Below are positions 9,922 to 17,501 of a DNA stretch of 64,000 nucleotides, one piece after another. Position numbers and translations under genes: made by a program. Source of the DNA: Microbacterium sp. AK009 (lineage in GTDB: Bacteria > Actinomycetota > Actinomycetes > Actinomycetales > Microbacteriaceae); NCBI RefSeq assembly GCF_013410955.1, contig NZ_JACCCG010000002.1, positions 62,001 through 126,000 on the forward strand. The letters are read 5' to 3'. Each line of letters begins with the position of its first letter. Position 1 is the first letter of the stretch. Below the pieces are notes generated by a model, which saw only the letters and a program-made list of their open reading frames with translations, was not told the origin of the DNA and ran no database searches.

Positions 9922-11820
9922 TCAGGCCGGCCGCACGCGGAGCCAGACGACGCCGTGCGGGGGCAGCATCAGGCCGATCGCGAGAGCGACGGAGGAGCCC
10001 GAGACGATCTCCGTGGCATCCGCTTCGAACCCTGAGAAGGTGAGCGGTTCGATGAGGACCTCGGAGTCGCCGACGTTGCCGAGCACCAGGATCGTCGAAT
10101 CCGCGCCCACACGCTGGAATCCGACGACCTGCCGGAAGGAGGTGTGGAACGGCACCAGCGGATTGCCCGCGGCGAACTCGGGGGAGTTCTTGCGAGCCCG
10201 GATGAGGGCGTGAAGCCGCGTGCTGATGCGCCCGGCGGCGGTCGACGGGTCATCGCGGGAGGCGTAGGCGCGCTCATCGCGGTGGGGGCGGTGCACCCAC
10301 CGGCTGTCGGCAGCGTGCGCGGGGTCGTCCCGGTAGCCGTAGTCGTTGAGCTGGCCGACCTCGTCGCCGAGGTAGATCAGCGGGATCCCGCCGGTGGAGA
10401 GGGCGAGCGCATGGGCGAGGACGACCCGGTCTTCTCCTCCCGGGTCTCCCGCCTCGACGCCCGCGAGCGAGGCGGTCGTACCGGCGACGCGGGCATCGCC
10501 GGTCTTGGGGTTCTCCTGGAACGGCTCACCCCGCGAGAAGGTGCCCTCGAACCGGCCGACGTAGAAGTCGTTCAGGAACCGGCGGTGCGGGTAGCCGTCG
10601 ATGCCGAGCTCCGCGGCATCCTCGTCGGCGAAGGTCCACCCGATATCGTCGTGGCTGCGCACGTAGTTCACCCATGAGGTGCCCGGAGGCAGCGCGTGGC
10701 GCTCATCGAGCGCCTTCTGGAGCAGACGGGCATCGCGGGTGGCGAGGGCCTCCCAGCCGAGCGCCATCTGCAGCGGGTTGTACGACAGCTGGCACTCGTC
10801 GGGTGAGATGTAGCTGATGACCTCGTCGGGGTGGACGATCGCTTCGGACTTGAACAGCACCGAGGGGGCGGCCAGTCGGAGCACGAGGTTGAAGGCGCGG
10901 AGCAGGAGGTGCGCTTCGGGAAGCGATTCGCACGGGGTGCCCAGGCGTTTCCAGATGAAGGCCACCGCATCCATGCGGAGCACCTCGACCCCCTGATTGG
11001 CGAGGAACATCATCTCCTGTGCCATCGCCCGGAACACCCGGGGGTTGGCATAGTTCAGGTCCCACTGGAAGTGGTAGAACGTCGCCCAGATCCAGCGTCC
11101 GTCGGGCAGCTGCACGAAGGCGCCCGGGTGGTCGTCGGGGAAGATCTCGCGCACCGTCTCCTCGTACCGGTCGGGCATCGTGCGGTCGGGGAAGATCAGG
11201 TAGAAGTCCTCGTAGTCGGGGTCGCCGGCGACGGCTTTGCGCGCCCACTCGTGCTCGTTGCTGGTGTGGTTGAAGATGAAGTCGAGCACGAGCGAGATGC
11301 CCGCCTCGCGGAGGTCGGCCGACAGCGCAGCCAGGTCGGCCATGGTGCCGAGCGGTGGATCGACTCGGCGGTAGCTCGAGACCGCGTACCCGCCGTCGTT
11401 GTTGCCCTCGGGGGAGTCGAACAGCGGCATCAGGTGCAGGTAGGTGAGCCCCAGCTCCTGGAAGTAGGGGATCTGCGCCCGGATGCCGGCGAGGGTTCCC
11501 GCGTAGCGGTCGACGTAGCAGACCCCGCCCAGCATCCGCTCCGACAGGAACCAGTCGGGGTGGGCGGTGCGCTGCGCGTCGAGGATCTTCAGCCCGGCCG
11601 GTCGATCCCGCCACCCGGCCGCTGCCGCGGCGACCACCTCGGCAAGGGCCTCACGCCCGTCCTCGCGGTCGCCGTAGAGCTGCAGGAAGAGCCTGTGCAG
11701 CTCGGGGAGGACAGCGGTCAGGCGCTCATGGAAGCCGGGGTCGGGGAGGCCGAGCGCAGTCCGGGCGGCCGCCACGGTCGCGTCGAAGTCGAGTGCGGAA
11801 TCAGGACTGAGGCGGGACAT
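9922..11820 (-). CDS. Amylosucrase (GH13)
   Basis: Glucansucrase that polymerises the glucosyl unit of sucrose into an alpha-1,4-glucan and releases fructose; 632 residues, close to the Neisseria enzyme. The amylosucrase-specific line MLGGVCYVDRYAGTLAG is present, with DFIFNHTSNEHEWA, the nucleophile Asp in LRMDAVAFIWKRLGT, the acid/base Glu in LFKSEAIVHPDEV, and the transition-state Asp in NYVRSHDDIGWTFADEDAA. A C-terminal beta domain ends VVWLRVRPA. No signal peptide is seen, so it is probably cytoplasmic. The start at 11820 has GGAG upstream; an in-frame ATG at 11832 is the alternative. A TACCAT box (11860-11855) inside the Nei gene's 3' end may be its promoter. Confidence 0.93.
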   Translation of the reverse strand: MSRLSPDSALDFDATVAAARTALGLPDPGFHERLTAVLPELHRLFLQLYGDREDGREALAEVVAAAAAGWRDRPAGLKILDAQRTAHPDWFLSERMLGGVCYVDRYAGTLAGIRAQIPYFQELGLTYLHLMPLFDSPEGNNDGGYAVSSYRRVDPPLGTMADLAALSADLREAGISLVLDFIFNHTSNEHEWARKAVAGDPDYEDFYLIFPDRTMPDRYEETVREIFPDDHPGAFVQLPDGRWIWATFYHFQWDLNYANPRVFRAMAQEMMFLANQGVEVLRMDAVAFIWKRLGTPCESLPEAHLLLRAFNLVLRLAAPSVLFKSEAIVHPDEVISYISPDECQLSYNPLQMALGWEALATRDARLLQKALDERHALPPGTSWVNYVRSHDDIGWTFADEDAAELGIDGYPHRRFLNDFYVGRFEGTFSRGEPFQENPKTGDARVAGTTASLAGVEAGDPGGEDRVVLAHALALSTGGIPLIYLGDEVGQLNDYGYRDDPAHAADSRWVHRPHRDERAYASRDDPSTAAGRISTRLHALIRARKNSPEFAAGNPLVPFHTSFRQVVGFQRVGADSTILVLGNVGDSEVLIEPLTFSGFEADATEIVSGSSVALAIGLMLPPHGVVWLRVRPA

Positions 11821-11841
11821 GGCGCTCCACATCGACGGGGA

Positions 11842-12684
11842 TCACGTGGATCGAATGGTATCGCCCGCCGTGGGGTCGGGGCCGGTGAGCAGCGGTGCGC
11901 CCGGTTGGCACCGCGGGCACCACCAGGTACGCCGGCGCTCTGGATCGTTGGGCACCTCAGCGGCGACCTCGACCGTGGTGCCGCAGCGCAGGCACGGCCG
12001 GCCGGCACGACCCACCACCCAGTGAGTCGACCCGCGGCCACGATCGCCGGTGGTGACCTGGTACATGCCGGGAACCGTGGCCGAGATGCGCAAGCACCGT
12101 GCGGCCAGGGCGACGAGCGCTGCGAGATCGGTGACGCCGATGGGAGCGAAGGGATGGATGCCACGCAGAAACGCGAGCTCGTTCACCCAGAGATTCCCGA
12201 GCCCGGCGAGGTTGGCCTGGTCGAGAAGCGCAGCGACGGTCGGTCGGTCAGGCCGTCTCGTCAGCCGTCGGACCGCCTCGGCGGCATCCCAGTCTTCTCG
12301 GAGCGGATCAGGACCGAGCCGCTCCCGCACCCGATCCTCGTCGGCGGTCGGGGCGTACTCCATGACCGGCACATCGACGCCCCATAGGGTGACGCCGTCA
12401 TCAAGGGCGAATCGGCAGCGCACGCGGTGCAGCTCGGCGCGCGGAAGCGGACGTCTGGTCACCGACCAGGATCCCTGCATCTTCAGATGGGTGTGCAGCG
12501 ACCACCCGTCGTCGAACCGCGTGAAGAGGTGCTTGCCGTGCGTGTCGTACGAAAGGATCCGTCGTCCGTCGAGCTTGGCGCCGGCGTGCGCGCCGGAACG
12601 CAGCTCGCCCGACACGATCGTCCGGCCGACCGACGCGCCCTCCAGGCGGCGGGCGAGTCGGTAGACGCTGTCACCTTCCGGCAT
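11842..12684 (-). CDS. Fpg/Nei family DNA glycosylase/AP lyase (Nei-like)
   Basis: Base-excision repair enzyme that removes oxidised bases and cleaves the abasic site; 280 residues. It starts MPEGDSV, with the catalytic Pro2 and Glu3. The conserved THGKHLFTRFDDG and HLKMQGSW follow. The helix-two-turn-helix carries LLDQANLAGLGNLWVNE. The C-terminal zinc finger has paired Cys (CLRC...CPRC). The MPEGDSVYRLA start favours the actinobacterial Nei2-like branch over Fpg. It has a leaderless promoter and precedes the amylosucrase gene by 21 bases. Confidence 0.92.
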   Translation of the reverse strand: MPEGDSVYRLARRLEGASVGRTIVSGELRSGAHAGAKLDGRRILSYDTHGKHLFTRFDDGWSLHTHLKMQGSWSVTRRPLPRAELHRVRCRFALDDGVTLWGVDVPVMEYAPTADEDRVRERLGPDPLREDWDAAEAVRRLTRRPDRPTVAALLDQANLAGLGNLWVNELAFLRGIHPFAPIGVTDLAALVALAARCLRISATVPGMYQVTTGDRGRGSTHWVVGRAGRPCLRCGTTVEVAAEVPNDPERRRTWWCPRCQPGAPLLTGPDPTAGDTIRST

Positions 12685-12696
12685 CGCGCCACTCTA
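12682..12696 (-). promoter_or_regulatory. Leaderless promoter of the Nei-like gene
   Basis: On the minus strand TAGAGT (12696-12691) plus GGCGCG leads directly into the ATG at 12684. Confidence 0.5.
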
Positions 12697-12726
12697 GGCG
12701 GGACATCCGACACTGCGGTTACGCCG

Positions 12727-12740
12727 ATAATGCACATTAT
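12727..12740. promoter_or_regulatory. AT-rich palindrome, candidate operator
   Basis: ATAATG-CA-CATTAT is a perfect 6-2-6 inverted repeat in an unusually AT-rich patch within the 190-base gap between the divergent Nei-like gene and the 80-residue protein. It lies 43 bases upstream of the Nei-like start. Short AT-rich dyads of this kind are typical of MarR- or TetR-type sites, but no regulator gene is adjacent. Confidence 0.4.
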
Positions 12741-12862
12741 GTCATTTTGAGCGGAGCCGCCGCGCTGTGCGGGCTCCCCTGCGCGACTGAAGAGCGGAGC
12801 GATCGCGACGACACAGGAAGTCGGTCGCGCGCAAGCCCCCTCGGTCGTGCGACGGTCGGTCG

Positions 12863-12877
12863 TACTGTCGCGTCATG
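12863..12877 (+). promoter_or_regulatory. Leaderless promoter of the 80-residue protein
   Basis: TACTGT (12863-12868) is followed by CGCGTC and the ATG at 12875. This also supports the chosen start. Confidence 0.45.
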
Positions 12878-13117
12878 GATATCTCCGAAGTTGCCTGGAA
12901 CGAGCCCGCCCGCGCGAAGATCCTCGACGATGCCGACCACGTCCTCCGCGAGGCTGTACTCAAGGTCGCCGAACAGGACGAGGTCTCGTCCGACGACGCG
13001 TTCGCGCAGCTCAATCACCTTCTCAAGGATCGCTTCATCGACTACCAGCCGGGTCCTGACATCCGCAGGTACGCCGACGCGATCTCCGCCGGCGAGTTCC
13101 GTGGAAGCACCAGTTGA
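12875..13117 (+). CDS. Small acidic protein of unknown function (80 residues)
   Basis: I do not recognise the family. The frame has the strong G/C third-position bias of its neighbours and a TANNNT-N6-ATG start, so it is probably a real gene. The protein is acidic and mostly helical by appearance (ARAKILDDADHVLREAVLKV then a short LNHLLKDRFIDYQ segment), with no membrane segment or Cys. It lies 53 bases before psuG on the same strand and may be co-transcribed with psuG-psuK, but no link to pseudouridine metabolism is visible. Confidence 0.6.
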   Translation: MDISEVAWNEPARAKILDDADHVLREAVLKVAEQDEVSSDDAFAQLNHLLKDRFIDYQPGPDIRRYADAISAGEFRGSTS

Positions 13118-13170
13118 CAGGAAGACCGGCTCGAGCTGATTGACTGTTGGCGAATCCAGCAGGAGTTGTC

Positions 13171-14106
13171 ATGACCTCGTCCCGTCGTCACCCGCCCGGC
13201 CAGCTCGTCGTCGCGCCGCATGTGCGAGCCGCCCTCGATCGCGGCGAACCCGTCCTCGCCCTCGAATCGACGATCTTCACGCACGGCCTCCCTCGGCCGC
13301 GCAACCTCGAGGTGGCTCGGGAGGCGGAAGCTCGGCTGCGCGAGGGCGGCGTCGTGCCGGCCACGATCGGCGTCGTCGACGGGCGGCTTACTGTCGGCCT
13401 CTCCCCCGCCGAGATCGAGATCCTCTCGACGAATGACGACGTGGTGAAACTGAGCCTGCGCGATCTCCCCATCGCCGCCGCCAAAGGTCTGAGCGGTGGC
13501 ACCACTGTCGCGGCAACCGCATTCCTCGCCAGCCGCGCCGGCATCCGGGTCTTCTCCACCGGCGGTCTCGGCGGAGTGCACCGCGACGCGCAGCACACCT
13601 TCGATGAGTCCGCCGACCTGCCGACGCTCGCCGCACTCCCCCTCGTCGTCGTGAGCGCGGGCGTCAAGTCGATCCTCGACATCCCGCTCACCCTGGAGCG
13701 CATGGAAACGCTGGGTCTCACCGTCGTCGGCTATCGCACCATCGACTATCCCGGCTTCTACATCGCCGACTCGGGGCTCGACATCGATTACTCCGCCGAC
13801 TCCGCGACAGAGATCGCCGACATCGCCCGTGCTCGCGACACCCTCGGAATCGTGTCGACCCTTCTCGTCGCACGACCCGTCGACGCCGACCATCAGCTTC
13901 CGCCGCAGCTGCACGACGAGGTACTCGCCCGCGCACTCGACGCCGCCTCCGCAGCCGGGATCTCCGGCCACGACACCACGCCGTTCCTGCTGGACTACAT
14001 GCAGCGCGAGACCGGGGGCCGCAGCCTCGACGTCAACGTCGCGGTGTACCGCGGCAATGTGGCGCTCGGGGCGGAGATCGCCGCCGCCCTCGCCGGCGCC
14101 GAGTGA
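13171..14106 (+). CDS. psuG: Pseudouridine-5'-phosphate glycosidase
   Basis: Splits pseudouridine 5'-phosphate to uracil and ribose 5-phosphate; 311 residues. Conserved elements are LALESTIFTHGLPRPRN, PATIGVVDGRL, VKLSLRDLP (Schiff-base Lys region), KGLSGGTTVAAT, and FSTGGLGGVHR. The ATG at 13171 has AGGAG five bases upstream, better than the in-frame upstream ATG. The stop overlaps the psuK start by TGATG, so kinase and glycosidase are translationally coupled as in other psuK-psuG loci. Confidence 0.93.
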   Translation: MTSSRRHPPGQLVVAPHVRAALDRGEPVLALESTIFTHGLPRPRNLEVAREAEARLREGGVVPATIGVVDGRLTVGLSPAEIEILSTNDDVVKLSLRDLPIAAAKGLSGGTTVAATAFLASRAGIRVFSTGGLGGVHRDAQHTFDESADLPTLAALPLVVVSAGVKSILDIPLTLERMETLGLTVVGYRTIDYPGFYIADSGLDIDYSADSATEIADIARARDTLGIVSTLLVARPVDADHQLPPQLHDEVLARALDAASAAGISGHDTTPFLLDYMQRETGGRSLDVNVAVYRGNVALGAEIAAALAGAE

Positions 14107-14948
14107 TGCTCACGGTCATCGGCGACCTCCTCGCCGACATCGTCGTTCTCGGCGCTTCCTCGCTCGAGCGGGGCACCGACAACCCCGTGACGATCACCCA
14201 CACCCGGGGCGGCAGCGCCGCCAATGTCGCCGCGGCCGCCGCGCCCGCGGCATCCGTCCGATTCATCGGCAGAGTGGGAGCGGATGCCGAGGGCGAGGCG
14301 CTCGTCCACGAACTCGAGCGGTCGGGGGTCGAGGTCCGCGTCCAACGAGCCGGGCGTACCGGTTCGATCGTGATCCTCGTGGACGACGCCGCCGAACGGA
14401 CGATGCTGACCGATCGTGGTGCCGCCGCCGAGCTCAGACCGGTCGATCCCGCATGGCTCGAGGGCACCCGGTGGCTGCATCTGCCGCTCTACGGGTTCGC
14501 CGACGCCCCGTCGCGGGAAGTATTGCGCTCAGCCGCGTCCTGGACGCGCGAGCGCAACCTGTCCGTCAGCCTCGATCTGTCGAGCGTGGCGACGATGCGG
14601 GCGCTCGGGAGGGAGATGCTGCACGGGCTGTTCGGGCACCTCTCCCCCACTGTCGTCTTCGCGAACGCCGATGAAGCAGCGCTCCTGGACGAGTTTTCGC
14701 CCCCCGCGCCCCCGGGCACGGTGTTCGTCATCAAGCGCGGCAACGCTCCGGTCCAGGTCCGTGACCCGAGCGGCCTCACCGAGGTCCCGGTGGAGCGGGT
14801 CGAGGACGTCGTCGACACGACCGGCGCCGGGGACGCCTTCGCCGCCGGTTACATCGTCGCCGCGCTTCGCGGCGAGGATCCCGCCGCGTGTGCCGGCGCC
14901 GGGTGCGCATCAGCGCGGGAAGCGCTCCTCCGACCGGGTGCCCTGTAG
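14106..14948 (+). CDS. psuK: PfkB-family carbohydrate kinase, probable pseudouridine kinase
   Basis: Ribokinase-like enzyme, 280 residues, with the N-terminal GDLLADIVVL, the GGSAANVAAAAA substrate loop, and the C-terminal PfkB signature DTTGAGDAFAAGYIVA holding the catalytic Asp. Coupling to psuG by a one-base TGATG overlap makes pseudouridine the likely substrate. An alternative GTG start lies three bases upstream. No pseudouridine transporter is adjacent. Confidence 0.85.
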   Translation: MLTVIGDLLADIVVLGASSLERGTDNPVTITHTRGGSAANVAAAAAPAASVRFIGRVGADAEGEALVHELERSGVEVRVQRAGRTGSIVILVDDAAERTMLTDRGAAAELRPVDPAWLEGTRWLHLPLYGFADAPSREVLRSAASWTRERNLSVSLDLSSVATMRALGREMLHGLFGHLSPTVVFANADEAALLDEFSPPAPPGTVFVIKRGNAPVQVRDPSGLTEVPVERVEDVVDTTGAGDAFAAGYIVAALRGEDPAACAGAGCASAREALLRPGAL

Positions 14949-14961
14949 CGGGGCGCGCGCG

Positions 14962-15555
14962 TCACAGGGTGAGCGCGCGCTCAAGGGCCGTGGGATCGAC
15001 GTAGTGATGCGTCCGGAACCCCACGCCCGCGGCGGCATGGACGTTGGCTTCCGAATCGTCGACGAAGAAGCACTGGGTGGGGTCGGTGTTCAGTGATTCC
15101 GCGACGGCGAGGAAAGCCTCACCCGCGGGTTTGGCCATGCCCAGGGTGCTGGAGTTGAACACGATGTCGAACTCGCCCGCCAGGTTCAGACGGTCAAGGT
15201 CGGCGTCCAGCCGCGACGTGGCATTGCTGAAGAGGGCGACGGTGCGGCATCCTCGTTCTCGCCGGAGAACGCGCAGCACCTCGTGATCGACACGACCTGC
15301 GGGTCGTGACCACTCCAAGACGGCGCGCCGCCCTCCGGGTCCGAACGACGCCTCGAGCCCCGCCGCGATCTGCTCGCGCCACTCCTCGTCGGTGATCTCA
15401 CCGGTGATCGCTCGGTGCAGGAGGGAGATGTCGTCGAACACCGCCTCGCGGAGCCGGCCCGGGGGAAGACCATGCGCCGCCTCGGCGTCCACGATGATCG
15501 AGGCGTCCCAGATGCGGAGCACGCCGTCGAGGTCGATCACGAGCGGTCCCGGCAC
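14962..15555 (-). CDS. HAD-superfamily phosphatase-like hydrolase
   Basis: 197 residues with the HAD motifs in order: DLDGVLRIWD (nucleophile and acid/base Asp), SNATSR (motif II), KPAGEAF (motif III Lys), and FFVDDSEANV (motif IV acidic pair). The helical cap between motifs I and II places it in subfamily IA. Substrate unknown. It converges on psuK, but it has its own leaderless promoter, so a role in dephosphorylating pseudouridine products is only possible. The GTG start is fixed by that promoter. Confidence 0.85.
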   Translation of the reverse strand: MPGPLVIDLDGVLRIWDASIIVDAEAAHGLPPGRLREAVFDDISLLHRAITGEITDEEWREQIAAGLEASFGPGGRRAVLEWSRPAGRVDHEVLRVLRRERGCRTVALFSNATSRLDADLDRLNLAGEFDIVFNSSTLGMAKPAGEAFLAVAESLNTDPTQCFFVDDSEANVHAAAGVGFRTHHYVDPTALERALTL

Positions 15556-15567
15556 GCCCGAAGTCTA
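15553..15567 (-). promoter_or_regulatory. Leaderless promoter of the HAD gene
   Basis: On the minus strand TAGACT (15567-15562) plus six bases leads into the GTG at 15555. Confidence 0.5.
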
Positions 15568-15596
15568 ATCGGGGACCGTCGCCATCCCCCTTCTCA

Positions 15597-15665
15597 TCGA
15601 GACACCGCGTTCGCGTTGACCCGACGCGATACTGCGGGTGTCTCGACGCGAATGCGGTGTCTCGA
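15597..15665. repeat. Intergenic element with three copies of a CGAGACACC-type repeat
   Basis: Outer arms 15597-15616 and 15646-15665 are inverted copies of a 20-base unit (TCGAGACACCGC then G or A then TTCGCGT) with one mismatch. A third, diverged inverted copy occupies 15624-15646. The whole can fold into a long hairpin. It lies between the HAD promoter and the stop of the SDR gene, both on the minus strand. It may serve as the SDR terminator or be a dispersed intergenic repeat. Confidence 0.65.
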
Positions 15666-15707
15666 CGAACCGTGCCTCGCGGGTCGCGATCGCCGAGCTG
15701 TACTCAC

Positions 15708-16487
15708 CTAGCCCGTGGCGAAGCCGCCGTTCACCTTGAGCAGCTGCCCGTTGACCCACGAACCCTCCGGCGACAGCAGGAACCGGACGGTGTTCGCGAT
15801 GTCGTCGGGGGTTCCGAGGCGCCCCGCCGGAGTGGCATCGCGGGCCCAACGCCGGATGTCGTCATCCATCCAGCCCGTGTCGATCGGGCCGGGGTTGATG
15901 ACGTTCGCCCGCACGCCCCGCTCCCCGAGTTCGACGGCCGCCGCGATGACGATCCGGTCCAGTGCGCCTTTGCTCGCACCGTAGGGAAGGTTGTGCGCGG
16001 TGTGATCACTCGTCAGCGCGATGATCGATCCCGCGACTTCTCCCTCCGCGGCGTGCGGCGGCAAGCGTTCGGCGAACGCCTTGATGAGAAGCCACGTCGC
16101 CCGCGCGTTGACGGCGAAGTGGCGGTCGAAACTTGCGATGTCGGTCGTGAGGATGGAGCTGTCCACCGACTCGCAGTGAGACATCACGAGCGCACGCAGC
16201 GGACCGTCCGCCGAGGCTGAGGCAACAAGCCGCTCCGGCACGTCAGGATCCGACAGATCCGAGCGGACCACGGCCACCGCCACGCCCTGCGCCCGGCACT
16301 CGTCCGCGATGTCGTCGGGATCCGACACGCTGCGCTCGAGGCCGACGCGCTCGTCGTATTCGTCCCAGTGGTTCAGGACGAGGTTCCACCCGTCACGAGC
16401 GAGACCCAGGGCGAGCGCGGCGCCGATCGATCGGCGACGTCCGACGCCGGTGATGAGGGCGGTACCCGGCGACGACGAAGGGCTCAT
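15708..16487 (-). CDS. Short-chain dehydrogenase/reductase (SDR)
   Basis: NAD(P)-dependent oxidoreductase of 259 residues. The cofactor loop is ALITGVGRRRSIGAALALGL, followed by DLSDPDVPERL and the FAVNARATWLLIKAFAE helix. The active site is the Tyr/Lys pair of PYGASKGALDRIV. The C-terminal VNGQLLKVNGGFATG is typical of the classical SDR family. The GVGRRRSIG variant of the glycine motif resembles the divergent enoyl-reductase group. Substrate unknown. Monocistronic, with a leaderless promoter. Confidence 0.88.
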   Translation of the reverse strand: MSPSSSPGTALITGVGRRRSIGAALALGLARDGWNLVLNHWDEYDERVGLERSVSDPDDIADECRAQGVAVAVVRSDLSDPDVPERLVASASADGPLRALVMSHCESVDSSILTTDIASFDRHFAVNARATWLLIKAFAERLPPHAAEGEVAGSIIALTSDHTAHNLPYGASKGALDRIVIAAAVELGERGVRANVINPGPIDTGWMDDDIRRWARDATPAGRLGTPDDIANTVRFLLSPEGSWVNGQLLKVNGGFATG

Positions 16488-16499
16488 CCCTCGAGCCTA
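16485..16499 (-). promoter_or_regulatory. Leaderless promoter of the SDR gene
   Basis: On the minus strand TAGGCT (16499-16494) plus CGAGGG leads into the ATG at 16487. Confidence 0.5.
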
Positions 16500-16517
16500 C
16501 GGTCGGCCGGGTTCGAG

Positions 16518-16781
16518 TCAGAGCCCCGCGGCGTCGTCGGGGCGGCTGGTCGACTGACGGGTGACCCGCTCGTTGGTCGCGGGATCGACGGTTGTGCGGC
16601 TCACCGACTCCGTGCTGCGGCGACGAGCGAGCAGAACGATGCCGAGCAGGAAGACGAGCGCGCCGGCACCCATCAGGATGTAGCCGATCATGTCGAGGTT
16701 GATCCACTCGACCTGCACGTTGACGGCGAAGGCCAGGATGGCCCCGATGGCGAACAGCGCGATACCAGCACCAATGCTCAT
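16518..16781 (-). CDS. DUF6458-type small membrane protein
   Basis: 87 residues with two membrane segments (about 3-21 and 32-50), a short polar turn between them, then an Arg-rich, Ser/Thr-rich cytoplasmic tail. The opening MSIGAGIALFAIGAILAFAV and the INLDMIGYILMGAG loop match a family common in Actinobacteria whose function is unknown. A GGAAAGGG ribosome site sits before the ATG, so unlike its neighbours this gene has a leader. Confidence 0.8.
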   Translation of the reverse strand: MSIGAGIALFAIGAILAFAVNVQVEWINLDMIGYILMGAGALVFLLGIVLLARRRSTESVSRTTVDPATNERVTRQSTSRPDDAAGL

Positions 16782-16898
16782 GGGTCTTCCCTTTCCGGGT
16801 TTGCGAGGGTCATACGCCCTTCACTGTGGCGCGGATCGGCATCACCGCGCACCCTCTTGACACACGGCAGTCTGATGCGGCAGGTCGGAGGGGCGGCC

Positions 16899-16913
16899 TA
16901 GGCTTCGGGCATG
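16899..16913 (+). promoter_or_regulatory. Leaderless promoter of the DHFR-like gene
   Basis: TAGGCT (16899-16904) plus TCGGGC leads into the ATG at 16911. A TTGACA at 16857-16862 is too far away to be its -35. Confidence 0.5.
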
Positions 16914-17474
16914 ACTCCGGTGATCTTCCACACAGCGACGACGCTGAACGGATTCCTGGCCGACGACGCCGATTCACTCGATTGGCTCTTCGCCACCCCC
17001 GGTGCTGATGAGGCGGAGAGCGACTTCTCCACCTTCCTCGAGACGGTCGGTGTTCTCGTCATGGGGTCGACGACATACAACTGGGTCGTGGAGCACGAGG
17101 ACCTCCTCTCACACCCCGACCGGTGGACGGACATCTACGGCGACCGCCCGACGTGGGTGTTCACTTCCCGCGATCTCCCCCGCATCGAGGGAGCAGATGT
17201 GCGGTTCGTCCAGGGCGAGGTGGCACCGCACTGGGCTGGGATTCGCGACGCGGCGGGCGACCGCGCGGTCTGGATCGTGGGCGGGGGCGACCTCGCGGGC
17301 CAGTTCGCCGACGCGGATCTGCTGACGGAGATCCGGGTGTCGATCGCCCCGGCCACCCTGCCCTCCGGCCGTCCCCTACTCCCCCGCCGCATCGGCCCCG
17401 ATCGGTTGCGGCTGGAGGGGATGACGCGGGCCGGCCAGTTCGCCGAGCTGCGGTACTCGGTGCGTCCGGCGTGA
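16911..17474 (+). CDS. Dihydrofolate reductase family protein (RibD C-terminal domain-like)
   Basis: 187-residue stand-alone reductase domain. Typical parts are TATTLNGFLADDADSLDWL at the N-terminus, the VLVMGSTTYNWVVE helix, VFTSRDLPR, and the nucleotide-binding VWIVGGGDLAGQFADADL. Such proteins use NADPH, but the substrate of this branch is unknown and it is not the housekeeping FolA. It converges on the SGNH hydrolase gene with a 27-base gap and no clear terminator. Confidence 0.85.
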   Translation: MTPVIFHTATTLNGFLADDADSLDWLFATPGADEAESDFSTFLETVGVLVMGSTTYNWVVEHEDLLSHPDRWTDIYGDRPTWVFTSRDLPRIEGADVRFVQGEVAPHWAGIRDAAGDRAVWIVGGGDLAGQFADADLLTEIRVSIAPATLPSGRPLLPRRIGPDRLRLEGMTRAGQFAELRYSVRPA

Positions 17475-17501
17475 TCCGCGCTCGGTGGTGTGTCCCAGGC
17501 G

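Noticed and set aside
12737..13018. A minus-strand frame opposite the 80-residue gene
   Set aside because: Third-position G/C bias and a leaderless start support the plus-strand frame; the minus frame runs across the AT-rich dyad.
14953..14980. GCGCGCGC repeat pair between psuK and the HAD gene as a terminator
   Set aside because: The two runs are self-complementary simple repeats, one inside the HAD coding end; they could pair but are not distinguishable from composition.
16857..16862. TTGACA as the -35 of the DHFR-like gene
   Set aside because: The distance to the TAGGCT -10 is 36 bases, far outside the normal 16-19.
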